Assembly (NCBI RefSeq): GCF_026008495.1
Contig: NZ_BQUN01000050.1
Coordinates: forward strand, 49,835-85,329
Length of the DNA stretch: 35,495 bases
Direction: 5' to 3'
Origin: Streptomyces sp. A012304
Lineage (GTDB): Bacteria; Actinomycetota; Actinomycetes; Streptomycetales; Streptomycetaceae
Positions within the stretch are counted from its first letter, which is position 1. Every line of letters begins with the position of its first letter. The position numbers and the translations under genes were made by a program. The notes beneath the pieces are model-generated. The model saw only the letters and a program-made list of their open reading frames with translations. It made no database searches and was not told the origin of the DNA. Of the stretch, positions 7,880 to 15,373 are shown piece after piece.

Positions 7880-9706
7880 ATGGGGCACTACAAGTCGAAT
7901 CTTCGCGACATCGAGTTCAACCTCTTCGAAGTACTGGGACGCGACCAGCTGTACGGCACCGGCCCGTTCGAGGAGATGGACACCGAGACCGCGAAGAGCG
8001 TCCTCGAGGAGCTGACCCGCCTCTCGGAGACCGAGCTCGCGGAGTCCTTCACGGACGCCGACCGCAACCCGCCGGTCTTCGACCCGGAGACCAACACCGC
8101 GCCGGTGCCCGCCTCCTTCAAGAAGAGCTACCAGGCGTTCATGGACTCCGAGTACTGGCGTCTCGGCCTGCCCGAGGAGATCGGCGGCACCACCGCCCCG
8201 CCGTCCCTGATCTGGGCGTACGCGGAGCTGATCCTCGGCGCCAACCCGGCCGTGTGGATGTACTCCTCCGGCCCGGCCTTCGCCGGCATCCTCTTCGACG
8301 AGGGCAACGAGGTCCAGAAGAAGATCGCGCAGATCGCCGTCGAGAAGCAGTGGGGCTCGACGATGGTCCTCACCGAGCCCGACGCGGGCTCCGACGTCGG
8401 CGCCGGCCGCACCAAGGCCGTGCAGCAGGAGGACGGCTCCTGGCACATCGAGGGCGTGAAGCGGTTCATCACCTCCGGTGAGCACGACATGTCGGAGAAC
8501 ATCCTCCACTACGTGCTCGCCCGTCCCGAGGGCGCCGGCCCCGGCACCAAGGGCCTGTCCCTCTTCCTCGTCCCGAAGTACCTCTTCGACTTCGAGACCG
8601 GCGAGCTGGGCGAGCGCAACGGCGTCTACGCCACCAACGTCGAGCACAAGATGGGCCTGAAGGCCTCCAACACCTGCGAGATGACCTTCGGCGACCGCCA
8701 CCCCGCCAAGGGCTGGCTGATCGGCGACAAGCACGACGGCATCCGCCAGATGTTCCGCATCATCGAGTTCGCCCGCATGATGGTCGGCACGAAGGCGATC
8801 TCCACGCTGTCGACGGGCTACCTCAACGCGCTGGAGTACGCCAAGGAGCGCGTCCAGGGCCCCGACCTGGCGAACTTCATGGACAAGTCCGCCCCCAAGG
8901 TCACCATCACCCACCACCCCGACGTGCGCCGCTCGCTGATGACGCAGAAGGCGTACGCGGAGGGCATGCGCGCGCTGGTGCTGTACACCGCCTCGGTCCA
9001 GGACGCGATCGCGGTCAAGGAGGCGGCCGGCGAGGACGCCAAGTCCGAGCACGCGCTCAACGACCTGCTCCTGCCGATCGTCAAGGGCTACGGCTCCGAG
9101 AAGGGCTACGAGCAGCTCGCCCAGTCGCTCCAGACCTTCGGCGGCTCCGGGTTCCTCCAGGAGTACCCGATCGAGCAGTACATCCGCGACGCCAAGATCG
9201 ACACCCTGTACGAGGGCACCACCGCGATCCAGGGCCAGGACTACTTCTTCCGGAAGATCGTCCGCAACCAGGGCGCGGCGCTGAACTCCCTCGCCGAGGA
9301 CATCAAGAAGTTCCTGGCGCTCGGCACCGGCGGCGAGGAGCTGGCGGGCGCCCGTGAGCACCTGGCCAAGGCGGCCGTCGAGCTGGAGGCCATCGTCGGT
9401 CTGATGCTGACCGACCTCGCGGCCACCGAGCAGGACGTCAAGAACATCTACAAGGTGGGCCTGAACACCACCCGCCTGCTGCTGGCCTCCGGTGACGTGG
9501 TCGTCGGCTACCTGCTGCTCAAGGGCGCCGCGGTCGCGGCGGAGAAGCTGGAGACGGCCTCCGCCAAGGACAAGTCCTTCTACACCGGCAAGATCGCCGC
9601 GGCGAAGTTCTTCGCGGCCAACGTCCTGCCGGGCGTCACCCTGGCCCGCAAGATCGCCGAGGGCGTCGAGCTGGACCTGATGGAACTGGACGAGGCCGCC
9701 TTCTAG
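7880..9706 (+). CDS. Acyl-CoA dehydrogenase (large, about 600-residue type)
   Basis: This FAD enzyme would catalyse alpha,beta-dehydrogenation of an acyl-CoA, the first step of beta-oxidation. The 608-residue protein has the N-terminal helical, middle beta and C-terminal helical ACAD domains, plus the extra C-terminal domain of the large FadE-type enzymes. Visible elements include [11 protein letters not shown] for flavin/substrate binding, FITSGEHDM, and the catalytic base in [12 protein letters not shown] (Glu445). The ATG at 7880 follows GGGAG at 9-nt spacing. No electron-transfer flavoprotein gene is nearby. Branched acyl-CoAs from the bkd operon 16 kb away, or long-chain fatty acids, are possible substrates, but chain length cannot be read from sequence. 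Confidence 0.96.
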   Translation: MGHYKSNLRDIEFNLFEVLGRDQLYGTGPFEEMDTETAKSVLEELTRLSETELAESFTDADRNPPVFDPETNTAPVPASFKKSYQAFMDSEYWRLGLPEEIGGTTAPPSLIWAYAELILGANPAVWMYSSGPAFAGILFDEGNEVQKKIAQIAVEKQWGSTMVLTEPDAGSDVGAGRTKAVQQEDGSWHIEGVKRFITSGEHDMSENILHYVLARPEGAGPGTKGLSLFLVPKYLFDFETGELGERNGVYATNVEHKMGLKASNTCEMTFGDRHPAKGWLIGDKHDGIRQMFRIIEFARMMVGTKAISTLSTGYLNALEYAKERVQGPDLANFMDKSAPKVTITHHPDVRRSLMTQKAYAEGMRALVLYTASVQDAIAVKEAAGEDAKSEHALNDLLLPIVKGYGSEKGYEQLAQSLQTFGGSGFLQEYPIEQYIRDAKIDTLYEGTTAIQGQDYFFRKIVRNQGAALNSLAEDIKKFLALGTGGEELAGAREHLAKAAVELEAIVGLMLTDLAATEQDVKNIYKVGLNTTRLLLASGDVVVGYLLLKGAAVAAEKLETASAKDKSFYTGKIAAAKFFAANVLPGVTLARKIAEGVELDLMELDEAAF

Positions 9707-9890
9707 ATCCGCCTCGGGCGCCGCCCCCGACCCACCGGGGGCCGGCTCCCGACCCACCTCGGGATCCGCCTCGGGGGTCGCCTCCCGATCCGCTCGGGCG
9801 CCCCTCCGATCCGCCCGGGGGCCGGCTCCCGACCCCACCTCGGGGGCGCCCCTGGTCCGACTTCGGCGGGCTTGCGCCGAACGCCGCACC
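9707..9890. repeat. Degenerate GC-rich repeats downstream of the acyl-CoA dehydrogenase
   Basis: The segment is made of repeated short blocks such as gggggccggctcccgacc, atccgcctcggg and acctcggggg, each seen two to four times with changes. It lies between the dehydrogenase stop and a strong hairpin. No coding sense is apparent. It looks like repeat expansion in an intergenic spacer. Confidence 0.6.
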
Positions 9891-9896
9891 GTCCTC

Positions 9897-9934
9897 ACGA
9901 GGGCCCGCTCTCTTCACCGGGAGCGGGCCCTCGT
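9897..9934 (+). terminator. 14-bp perfect hairpin terminator
   Basis: Positions 9897-9910 and 9921-9934 form a perfect 14-bp GC-rich stem with a 10-nt loop, followed by CCGTCGTT. It lies 190 bp past the acyl-CoA dehydrogenase stop and 20 bp before the aminopeptidase ATG. It therefore most likely ends the upstream transcript, and the aminopeptidase promoter must overlap or read through it. Confidence 0.7.
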
Positions 9935-9953
9935 CCGTCGTTAAGGTGAACCC

Positions 9954-11252
9954 ATGAGCCAACCCTCCCGCTTCGACCGCGGTCACACCGACGACCTGAT
10001 GTCCTTCCTCACGGCGAGCCCGTCGCCGTACCACGCCGTGGCGAACGCCGCCGAACGGCTGGAGAAGGCCGGTTTCCGACAGGTCGCCGAGACGGACGCC
10101 TGGGACGGAACGAGCGGGGGCCGTTACGTGCTGCGCGGGGGCGCGATCATCGCCTGGTACGTCCCCGAAGGAACCGCCCCCCACACCCCGTTCCGTATCG
10201 TCGGCGCACACACCGACTCCCCCAACCTGCGCGTCAAGCCGCTGCCCGACACCGGGGCGCACGGCTGGCGCCAGATCGCCGTGGAGATCTACGGCGGCCC
10301 CCTGCTGAACTCCTGGCTCGACCGTGACCTGGGCCTGGCCGGCCGGCTGACCCTGCGCGACGGCTCCACCCGTCTGGTCAACGTCGACCGGCCGCTGCTG
10401 CGGGTGCCGCAGCTCGCCATCCACCTCGACCGGGCCGTCAGCACCGACGGCCTCAAGCTCGACAAGCAGCGCCACCTCCAGCCGGTCTGGGGCCTCGGTA
10501 ACGATGTCCGCGACGGCGACCTGATCGCCTTCCTGGAGGCGGAGGCCGGGCTCGACGCCGGCGAGGCCACCGGCTGGGACCTGATGACGCACTCGGTGGA
10601 ACCGGCCGCATACCTGGGCCGCGACCAGGAGCTGGTGGCCGGCCCGCGCATGGACAACCTGCTGTCCGTGCACGCCGGTACGGCGGCCCTGGTCGCCGTC
10701 GCCGGCGGCGGTGACGACCTGCCGTACATCCCGGTCCTGGCCGCCTTCGACCACGAGGAGAACGGCTCCCAGTCGGACACCGGCGCGGACGGTCCGCTGC
10801 TGGGCAGTGTGCTGGAGCGGTCGGTGTTCGCGCGCGGAGGGACGTACGAGGACCGGGCGCGGGCCTTCGCCGCAACCGTCTGTCTCTCCTCCGACACCGG
10901 CCACGCCGTCCACCCCAACTACGCGGAACGGCACGACCCCACCCACCACCCGCGGGTCAACGGCGGCCCGATCCTCAAGGTCAACGTCAACAACCGCTAC
11001 GCGACGGACGGTTCGGGCCGGGCGGTCTTCGCCGCCGCCTGCGAGAAGGCGGGCGTGCCCTTCCAGTCCTTCGTCTCCAACAACTCCATGCCGTGCGGCA
11101 CCACGATCGGCCCGATCACCGCCGCCCGGCACGGCATCCGCACGGTCGACATCGGCGTGGCCATCCTGTCGATGCACAGCGCACGGGAGTTGAGCGGCGC
11201 GGACGACCCCTACCTGCTGGCGAACGCCCTGGTGGCGTTCCTCGAGGGCTAG
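9954..11252 (+). CDS. apeB: M18 family metallo-aminopeptidase (aspartyl aminopeptidase type)
   Basis: The 432-residue zinc peptidase removes N-terminal, preferably acidic, residues from peptides in the cytoplasm. Co-catalytic metal ligands of the M18/MH clan are visible. They are His86 with Asp88 in GAHTDSPNLRVK, the bridging Asp234 in PRMDNLLS, Glu268/Glu269 in DHEENGSQS, and a late His in AILSMHSARE. Length and motif order match the family. The ATG at 9954 has AAGGTGA just upstream. The gene stands alone downstream of a terminator hairpin; the following small membrane-protein gene starts 113 bp later and may be separately expressed. The symbol follows common usage for bacterial M18 enzymes and is not proven here. 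Confidence 0.93.
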   Translation: MSQPSRFDRGHTDDLMSFLTASPSPYHAVANAAERLEKAGFRQVAETDAWDGTSGGRYVLRGGAIIAWYVPEGTAPHTPFRIVGAHTDSPNLRVKPLPDTGAHGWRQIAVEIYGGPLLNSWLDRDLGLAGRLTLRDGSTRLVNVDRPLLRVPQLAIHLDRAVSTDGLKLDKQRHLQPVWGLGNDVRDGDLIAFLEAEAGLDAGEATGWDLMTHSVEPAAYLGRDQELVAGPRMDNLLSVHAGTAALVAVAGGGDDLPYIPVLAAFDHEENGSQSDTGADGPLLGSVLERSVFARGGTYEDRARAFAATVCLSSDTGHAVHPNYAERHDPTHHPRVNGGPILKVNVNNRYATDGSGRAVFAAACEKAGVPFQSFVSNNSMPCGTTIGPITAARHGIRTVDIGVAILSMHSARELSGADDPYLLANALVAFLEG

Positions 11253-11365
11253 GCTCCCCGCCCCCTCACCTGGGCAAAGGCTCGCTTCCGCATGGGAGTT
11301 GCCCGGCGGGGTACCCGGATGCGGTGACCGGAACGACCGGTACACCGGATTGGGAGGCGACACTC

Positions 11366-11617
11366 ATGGGCCTCGGCGGGTGCATCATCCTCATCGCCGT
11401 GGGAGCCATCCTCACGTTCGCGACCGACTGGGACATGCAGGGGGTCAACCTCGACCTGGTCGGAATCATCCTGATGATCGTCGGCCTGATCGGCGTGACG
11501 ACCTTCAGCAGCATCGCCCGGCGCCGCCGCGTGGTGGTGCCTCCGGCCTCGACGACCGTGGTCGAGGAGGAGCGGCACCACCACCGGGGCGGCTACGGCG
11601 ACGGGTACGGCGTGTGA
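11366..11617 (+). CDS. Small two-helix membrane protein (DUF6458-like)
   Basis: The 83-residue protein begins MGLGGCIILIAVGAILTFA. Two hydrophobic helices (about 3-19 and 28-47) flank a short polar turn, DWDMQGVNLDLV. Then comes a basic RRRR stop-transfer segment and a His/Gly/Tyr-rich tail. This pattern fits the small actinobacterial DUF6458 family; function unknown. The ATG at 11366 has GGGAGG 7 bases upstream, which decides the start over the longer open frame from 11093. The stop is 12 bp from the convergent thioredoxin/NHL gene. Confidence 0.85.
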   Translation: MGLGGCIILIAVGAILTFATDWDMQGVNLDLVGIILMIVGLIGVTTFSSIARRRRVVVPPASTTVVEEERHHHRGGYGDGYGV

Positions 11618-11629
11618 CCGCTGCCGCGA

Positions 11630-13465
11630 TCAAGCGTCCATACCGGCCAGCACCAGCGGCAGCCGGTCGGCGCCGCCCTCGCTGACCACCACCGGGACAC
11701 CCCAGTCCTGCTGGTGGACATGGCAGGCCGGGTACTCGTTCGCCGGGTCGTCGTCGCAGGACGCGGCCATCGCGGAGACATGCAACACCCCTTCCCCCAC
11801 CGCCGCGTTCAGCTCCAACGTGCGGCCCAGGTCCGTGTCCGCGCCCTCGCCGGACAGCAGCAGCTCCGGCGGGGTGGCGGAGACCAGGAGACGGGTGGAG
11901 GGGCCGTACCGCGTGTCCAGCTTCTGACCGGCCGGGGCCTGGAAGATCACGTCCAGCCGCAGTCGGCCCGGCGCCACCTCGGTGGCGGCCCGCTGGGTGC
12001 GGTGGGCGACGGCCTCCACCCGCACCGCCTCCTCCGGCAGCCGCAGCCGGGTCAGCCGGTGACGGGCGGACTCCACGACCACGATGTCCTCCCCCACGAG
12101 GACCGCGTCACTGGGCTCACGCAGATCGGTGGCGAGGGTACTGACCTCGCCGGTCGCCGGATCGTAGCGGCGCAGCGCGTGGTTGTAGGTGTCGCAGACG
12201 GCGACCGAGCCGTCGGGCAGCGCGGTCACGCCCAACGGATGCTGCAAGAGGGCCTGTCCGGCCGCGCCGTCCCGGTGCCCGAAGTCGAACAGGCCCGTGC
12301 CGACGGCCGTGTGGACCACGCCGTCGCCGTCCACCCAGCGCAGGGCGGAGGTCTCGGAGTCCGCGAGCCACAGCCGCTCCCCGTCGGCGGACACCGTGAG
12401 CCCGGACGGCTGCGCGAACCAGGCCTCGGCGGCCGGCCCGTCGACCAGCCCCTCGTTGGTGGTGCCGGCCGCGACGCGGACGGTGCCGGCGGCGGGATCG
12501 TACGCCCACAGTTGGTGGACGCCGGCCATGGCTATCCACACCTGGCCACCGAAGAGCGCCACGTCCCACGGCGAGGAGAGGTCGATCTCCCGGGCCGGCC
12601 CGGACGTCGCCGAGCCCTGCCACCACTGCTTTCCGGTACCCGCCAGGGTCGTCACCGCGCCGGAGGCGAGATCGAGGCGGCGCAGGGCGTGGTTGACGGT
12701 GTCGGCGACGACCACCGAGGTGTCGTCCAGCAGCGCCAGCCCCTGCGGCTCGTTGAAGGCCGCCGTGTCCGCTGCGCCGTCGACGAAGCCGCGCGCGCCG
12801 GACCCGATCCGCCGCACCACCGTCTCCCCGTCCCCCTCCAGCTCCACCAGCTGATGCCGGGTGGTGTCGCTGACCAGGAACGTCCCGGACGGCAGCAGGA
12901 TCGCCTTCCCGGGAAAGCGCAGGACGGTCGGCTCCGGCTCGGGCGCCACATACGGGCCGTCGCCGCGCCGCAGGGTGCCCTTCGCCTCGTGCTCCGCCTC
13001 CAGCTCCGTCACCAGCCGCTCGATCGCGTGCACATGCCCCTCACCGGCGTGCTGCGCGACCACGTACCCCTCCGGGTCGACGACGACGAGCGTGGGCCAC
13101 GCGCGCACCGCGTACTGCTTCCAGGTGGCCAGCTCCGGGTCGTCCAGAACGGGATGCTCCACGCCGTACCGCTCCACGGCGTCGACCACAGCGCCGTGCT
13201 CCGCCTCATGGACGAACTTCGGCGAATGCACACCGACGACGACGACCGTGTCCCGGTGCTTCTCCTCCAGCTCCCGCAGCTCGTCCAGAACATGCAGACA
13301 GTTGATGCAGCAGAACGTCCAAAAATCCAAGATGACGATGCGTCCGCGCAGGTCGGTGAGGGTGTACTGCTTGTCGCCCGTGTTCAGCCAGCCACCCTTG
13401 CCGATCAGCTCGGGGGCGCGGACTCGGACGCGACGGGGGGTCGGGGCCGGGGTGGAGTCGGTCAT
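11630..13465 (-). CDS. Thioredoxin-like protein with NHL beta-propeller (NHLRC2-like)
   Basis: The 611-residue protein joins an N-terminal redoxin/thioredoxin fold (about 20-150) to an NHL-repeat beta-propeller (about 170-500) and a C-terminal beta domain. The redoxin part has LDFWTFCCINCLHVL, giving a redox-active CxxC (Cys53, Cys56) next to an extra Cys52. The propeller shows repeated turns such as PQGLALLDDTSVVVADTVNHALRR and PSGLTVSADGERLWLADSE. The arrangement resembles vertebrate NHLRC2 and many bacterial homologues. There is no signal peptide, so it is likely cytoplasmic. The substrate is unknown. The ATG at 13465 (MTDSTPAPTP) has no clear ribosome binding site. The gene is divergent from the LURP-one-like gene, with 87 bp between them. 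Confidence 0.92.
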   Translation of the reverse strand: MTDSTPAPTPRRVRVRAPELIGKGGWLNTGDKQYTLTDLRGRIVILDFWTFCCINCLHVLDELRELEEKHRDTVVVVGVHSPKFVHEAEHGAVVDAVERYGVEHPVLDDPELATWKQYAVRAWPTLVVVDPEGYVVAQHAGEGHVHAIERLVTELEAEHEAKGTLRRGDGPYVAPEPEPTVLRFPGKAILLPSGTFLVSDTTRHQLVELEGDGETVVRRIGSGARGFVDGAADTAAFNEPQGLALLDDTSVVVADTVNHALRRLDLASGAVTTLAGTGKQWWQGSATSGPAREIDLSSPWDVALFGGQVWIAMAGVHQLWAYDPAAGTVRVAAGTTNEGLVDGPAAEAWFAQPSGLTVSADGERLWLADSETSALRWVDGDGVVHTAVGTGLFDFGHRDGAAGQALLQHPLGVTALPDGSVAVCDTYNHALRRYDPATGEVSTLATDLREPSDAVLVGEDIVVVESARHRLTRLRLPEEAVRVEAVAHRTQRAATEVAPGRLRLDVIFQAPAGQKLDTRYGPSTRLLVSATPPELLLSGEGADTDLGRTLELNAAVGEGVLHVSAMAASCDDDPANEYPACHVHQQDWGVPVVVSEGGADRLPLVLAGMDA

Positions 13466-13552
13466 GGATCAAGGGTGCCACCCGGGTCGGACGATCGGCC
13501 CGTCGGCCCAATGGCCGCGTCCGGCGGGCGGCGGCGGGGAAGCGGTGGAGAC

Positions 13553-14047
13553 ATGAGATTCCTCGTACGCGACCGGCTCCTCGGTCTCGGTGACGACTAC
13601 TGGATCGAGGACGACCGCGGCACCAAGGTGTTCCTCGTCGACGGCAAGGCGATGCGGCTGCGGGAGACCTTCGAGCTGAAGGACGCCCACGGGCGGGTCC
13701 TGATCGACATCCATCAGAAGATGTTCGCCCTGCGCGACACCATGGTGATCGAACGGGCGGGCGAGCCGCTCGCGACGATCCGCCGCAAACGCCTGTCCCT
13801 CCTGCGCAACCACTACCGGGTCTCCCTGGCGGACGGCCGTACCGAACTGGACGTCAGCGGAAAGATCCTCGACCGGGAGTTCGCCGTCGAGTACGAGGGC
13901 GAACTCCTCGCCGTCGTCTCCCGCCGTTGGCTCCATGTGCGGGAGACGTACGGCGTCGACGTGGTCCGGGAGGACGCGGACCCGGCGCTGCTGATCGCGG
14001 TGGCGGTGTGCGTGATCCACCTGGCGGAGAAGGAGCGCGAGGACTAG
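13553..14047 (+). CDS. LURP-one-related (LOR, tubby-like) family protein
   Basis: The 164-residue protein starts MRFLVRDRLLGLGDDYWIED. It has the alternating beta pattern of the LOR/tubby C-terminal fold: KVFLVDGKAMRLRETFELKD, LIDIHQKMFALRDTMVIE, ILDREFAVEYEGELLAVVSRRW and a final hydrophobic helix ALLIAVAVCVIHLAEK. Members are phospholipid-scramblase-like folds of unknown bacterial function. The ATG at 13553 with GGAG close upstream was chosen; the frame is open far upstream (from 11714), but that part lies opposite the thioredoxin/NHL gene and is a shadow. The stop codon sits in a short tandem repeat. Confidence 0.85.
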   Translation: MRFLVRDRLLGLGDDYWIEDDRGTKVFLVDGKAMRLRETFELKDAHGRVLIDIHQKMFALRDTMVIERAGEPLATIRRKRLSLLRNHYRVSLADGRTELDVSGKILDREFAVEYEGELLAVVSRRWLHVRETYGVDVVREDADPALLIAVAVCVIHLAEKERED

Positions 14048-14072
14048 AGGACCAGAGGACCAGAGGATCAGA
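14041..14072 (+). repeat. Four tandem 8-bp repeats spanning a stop codon
   Basis: GGACTAGA, GGACCAGA, GGACCAGA and GGATCAGA follow each other without gaps. The first contains the TAG stop of the LURP-one-like gene. An 8-bp unit is typical of slippage-prone sequence. Confidence 0.8.
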
Positions 14073-14254
14073 CGAGTGGTCCCGAGGTGATTCCTGCTTT
14101 CGGCTGCAGAAGATTTATGAGGAAAAACCGCTCGACTCATAACGTGCGAGGCGGAGATGACATTAATTAAGAAACGCTCTACTTGACATTTCCGCCGCAT
14201 CGGGCTCACCCGTTTGCCACGCATCTGGAGGAGGCCGGCCAGCGTTAGCGGAAC
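14073..14254. promoter_or_regulatory. AT-richer intergenic region with a 7-bp inverted repeat
   Basis: This stretch is visibly less GC-rich than its surroundings. It contains the perfect inverted repeat TTATGAG (14115-14121) / CTCATAA (14136-14142) with a 14-bp spacer, a TTAATTAA-containing block (14164-14171) and a TTGACA hexamer near 14183 without a convincing -10 at the right distance. It is likely the promoter and control region of the two-gene unit at 14255-15337. Confidence 0.5.
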
Positions 14255-14539
14255 ATGACCAACGCAAGGTTTCACCGCCTGCCATGTCGGGGCGCCAGGG
14301 AAGATGGTATTCCTGCGACCCGTGATATGACAGCGGGTAAATACGCTTACGCGTCCGGTGAAGCGATCTCGGCGCATCAGGCCCTGGGTGCGTGGCGCGT
14401 GAATGACGTCCGGGTCGAGCACCAGGTCACCGAGGGGCTGCTCCGCGAATTCCTCACGCTGCTGGAGGCGGCCCAGGAGGACCTGAATCGACGGTGGGAC
14501 GGCCAGGAGAACTCCCGCCGCCACGCGGACCTCGCGTGA
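14255..14539 (+). CDS. Hypothetical protein upstream of the SpdB-like gene
   Basis: The 94-residue protein is not recognised. Residues 40-94 look folded and helical (AISAHQALGAWRVNDVRVEHQVTEGLLREFLTLLEAAQEDLNRRW, quoted here as overlapping parts: AISAHQALGAWRVNDV, RVEHQVTEGLLREFL, TLLEAAQEDLNRRW). The first 25 residues show weak GC bias at third positions, so the real start could be the internal ATG at 14327. Neither start has a good ribosome binding site. The stop is 15 bp before the next gene, which has GCGAGGA upstream, so the two genes are probably co-transcribed and may work together. Confidence 0.6.
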   Translation: MTNARFHRLPCRGAREDGIPATRDMTAGKYAYASGEAISAHQALGAWRVNDVRVEHQVTEGLLREFLTLLEAAQEDLNRRWDGQENSRRHADLA

Positions 14540-14554
14540 CGAGCGAGGATTCGC

Positions 14555-15337
14555 ATGAACCACAACTATGTGGATCCCGCCTTTGCCCGGCGTGAATGGT
14601 ATTCCGACCAATATTCTTATGGGCCGGGCAACGGCTGGCACGGCGGTCCTGTCGATGACGTCCACAGCGGAGACGTCCTGGTCCCTCCGGACGCGGGCTG
14701 GGACCCGGCCGAGGAACTCGCCTATCTCCTCCAGGAGGCCATGCCGACGGAGCAGACGTCCCGGGTGCCGCCGCCCCGGGGCGAGTCACCTCCCGGGTTC
14801 GACCCCACCGAACCGATGGAGAACCGCGCGCACATCACCGCTCCGATGCCGCCCCTGCGCAGTTCGTCCGCCGGACATCGGAAGAGCCGCGTCTCGGGAA
14901 AACCCCAGCTGAAATGGTTGCAGACGGGCAGTTTCGTCATCATCGCGTTCGTCGCCGTGATCGTTGCGATGGTGAGCGTCTTCGGCGGCATGGCCGCCTA
15001 CGGGCCTTTGCAGCAGAGCACGCACGGATCGAACGGTGCACAGAGCGGGACGATCCCCTGGTGGCCTCTGCTGGTGTACGGCCCCTGGATGGTGGCCTCT
15101 CTCTCCATTCTGCGCACCGCCTTGCACCAGCGCCGCGCCGTGCATTCCTGGCTGATCGTTCTGCTGTTCTCCTCCGTCGCGATCATGCTCTGTGTGGCTC
15201 AGGCCGAAAGGACCTTGACGGGTATCGCTGGAGCCGCCCTGCCGGCCCTCGCGTCGCTGGCCTGCTTCCAGCAGCTCGTCCGGCAGATCACCCTGACGCT
15301 GCCGCCCCGTCAGGGCACGCCCCGCCACCGCCAGTAG
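14555..15337 (+). CDS. SpdB-like membrane protein (DUF2637)
   Basis: The 260-residue protein has a polar, acidic and Pro-rich N-terminal half (1-120) and four transmembrane helices (about 126-148, 169-190, 198-217 and 223-242). The helix order, the WWPLLVYGPWMVASL segment and the last helix ending in CFQQLV resemble the DUF2637/SpdB family. These proteins are known from Streptomyces conjugative plasmids (spread of plasmid DNA) and from many chromosomal copies of unknown role. No conjugation genes are nearby, so a transfer role is not implied. The ATG at 14555 has GCGAGGA 7 bases upstream. Convergent with the sigma-factor gene 36 bp away. Confidence 0.7.
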   Translation: MNHNYVDPAFARREWYSDQYSYGPGNGWHGGPVDDVHSGDVLVPPDAGWDPAEELAYLLQEAMPTEQTSRVPPPRGESPPGFDPTEPMENRAHITAPMPPLRSSSAGHRKSRVSGKPQLKWLQTGSFVIIAFVAVIVAMVSVFGGMAAYGPLQQSTHGSNGAQSGTIPWWPLLVYGPWMVASLSILRTALHQRRAVHSWLIVLLFSSVAIMLCVAQAERTLTGIAGAALPALASLACFQQLVRQITLTLPPRQGTPRHRQ

Positions 15338-15373
15338 CGCGACGGCCCTTGCTCGCGGCACTTCCGAAGAGGG

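Noticed and set aside
9707..9890. CRISPR-like array in the GC-rich repeats.
   Set aside because: Blocks are short, unequal and not separated by unique spacers of constant length.
11714..13552. Long upstream extension of the LURP-one-like gene.
   Set aside because: It lies opposite the thioredoxin/NHL gene, and a good start with GGAG exists at 13553.
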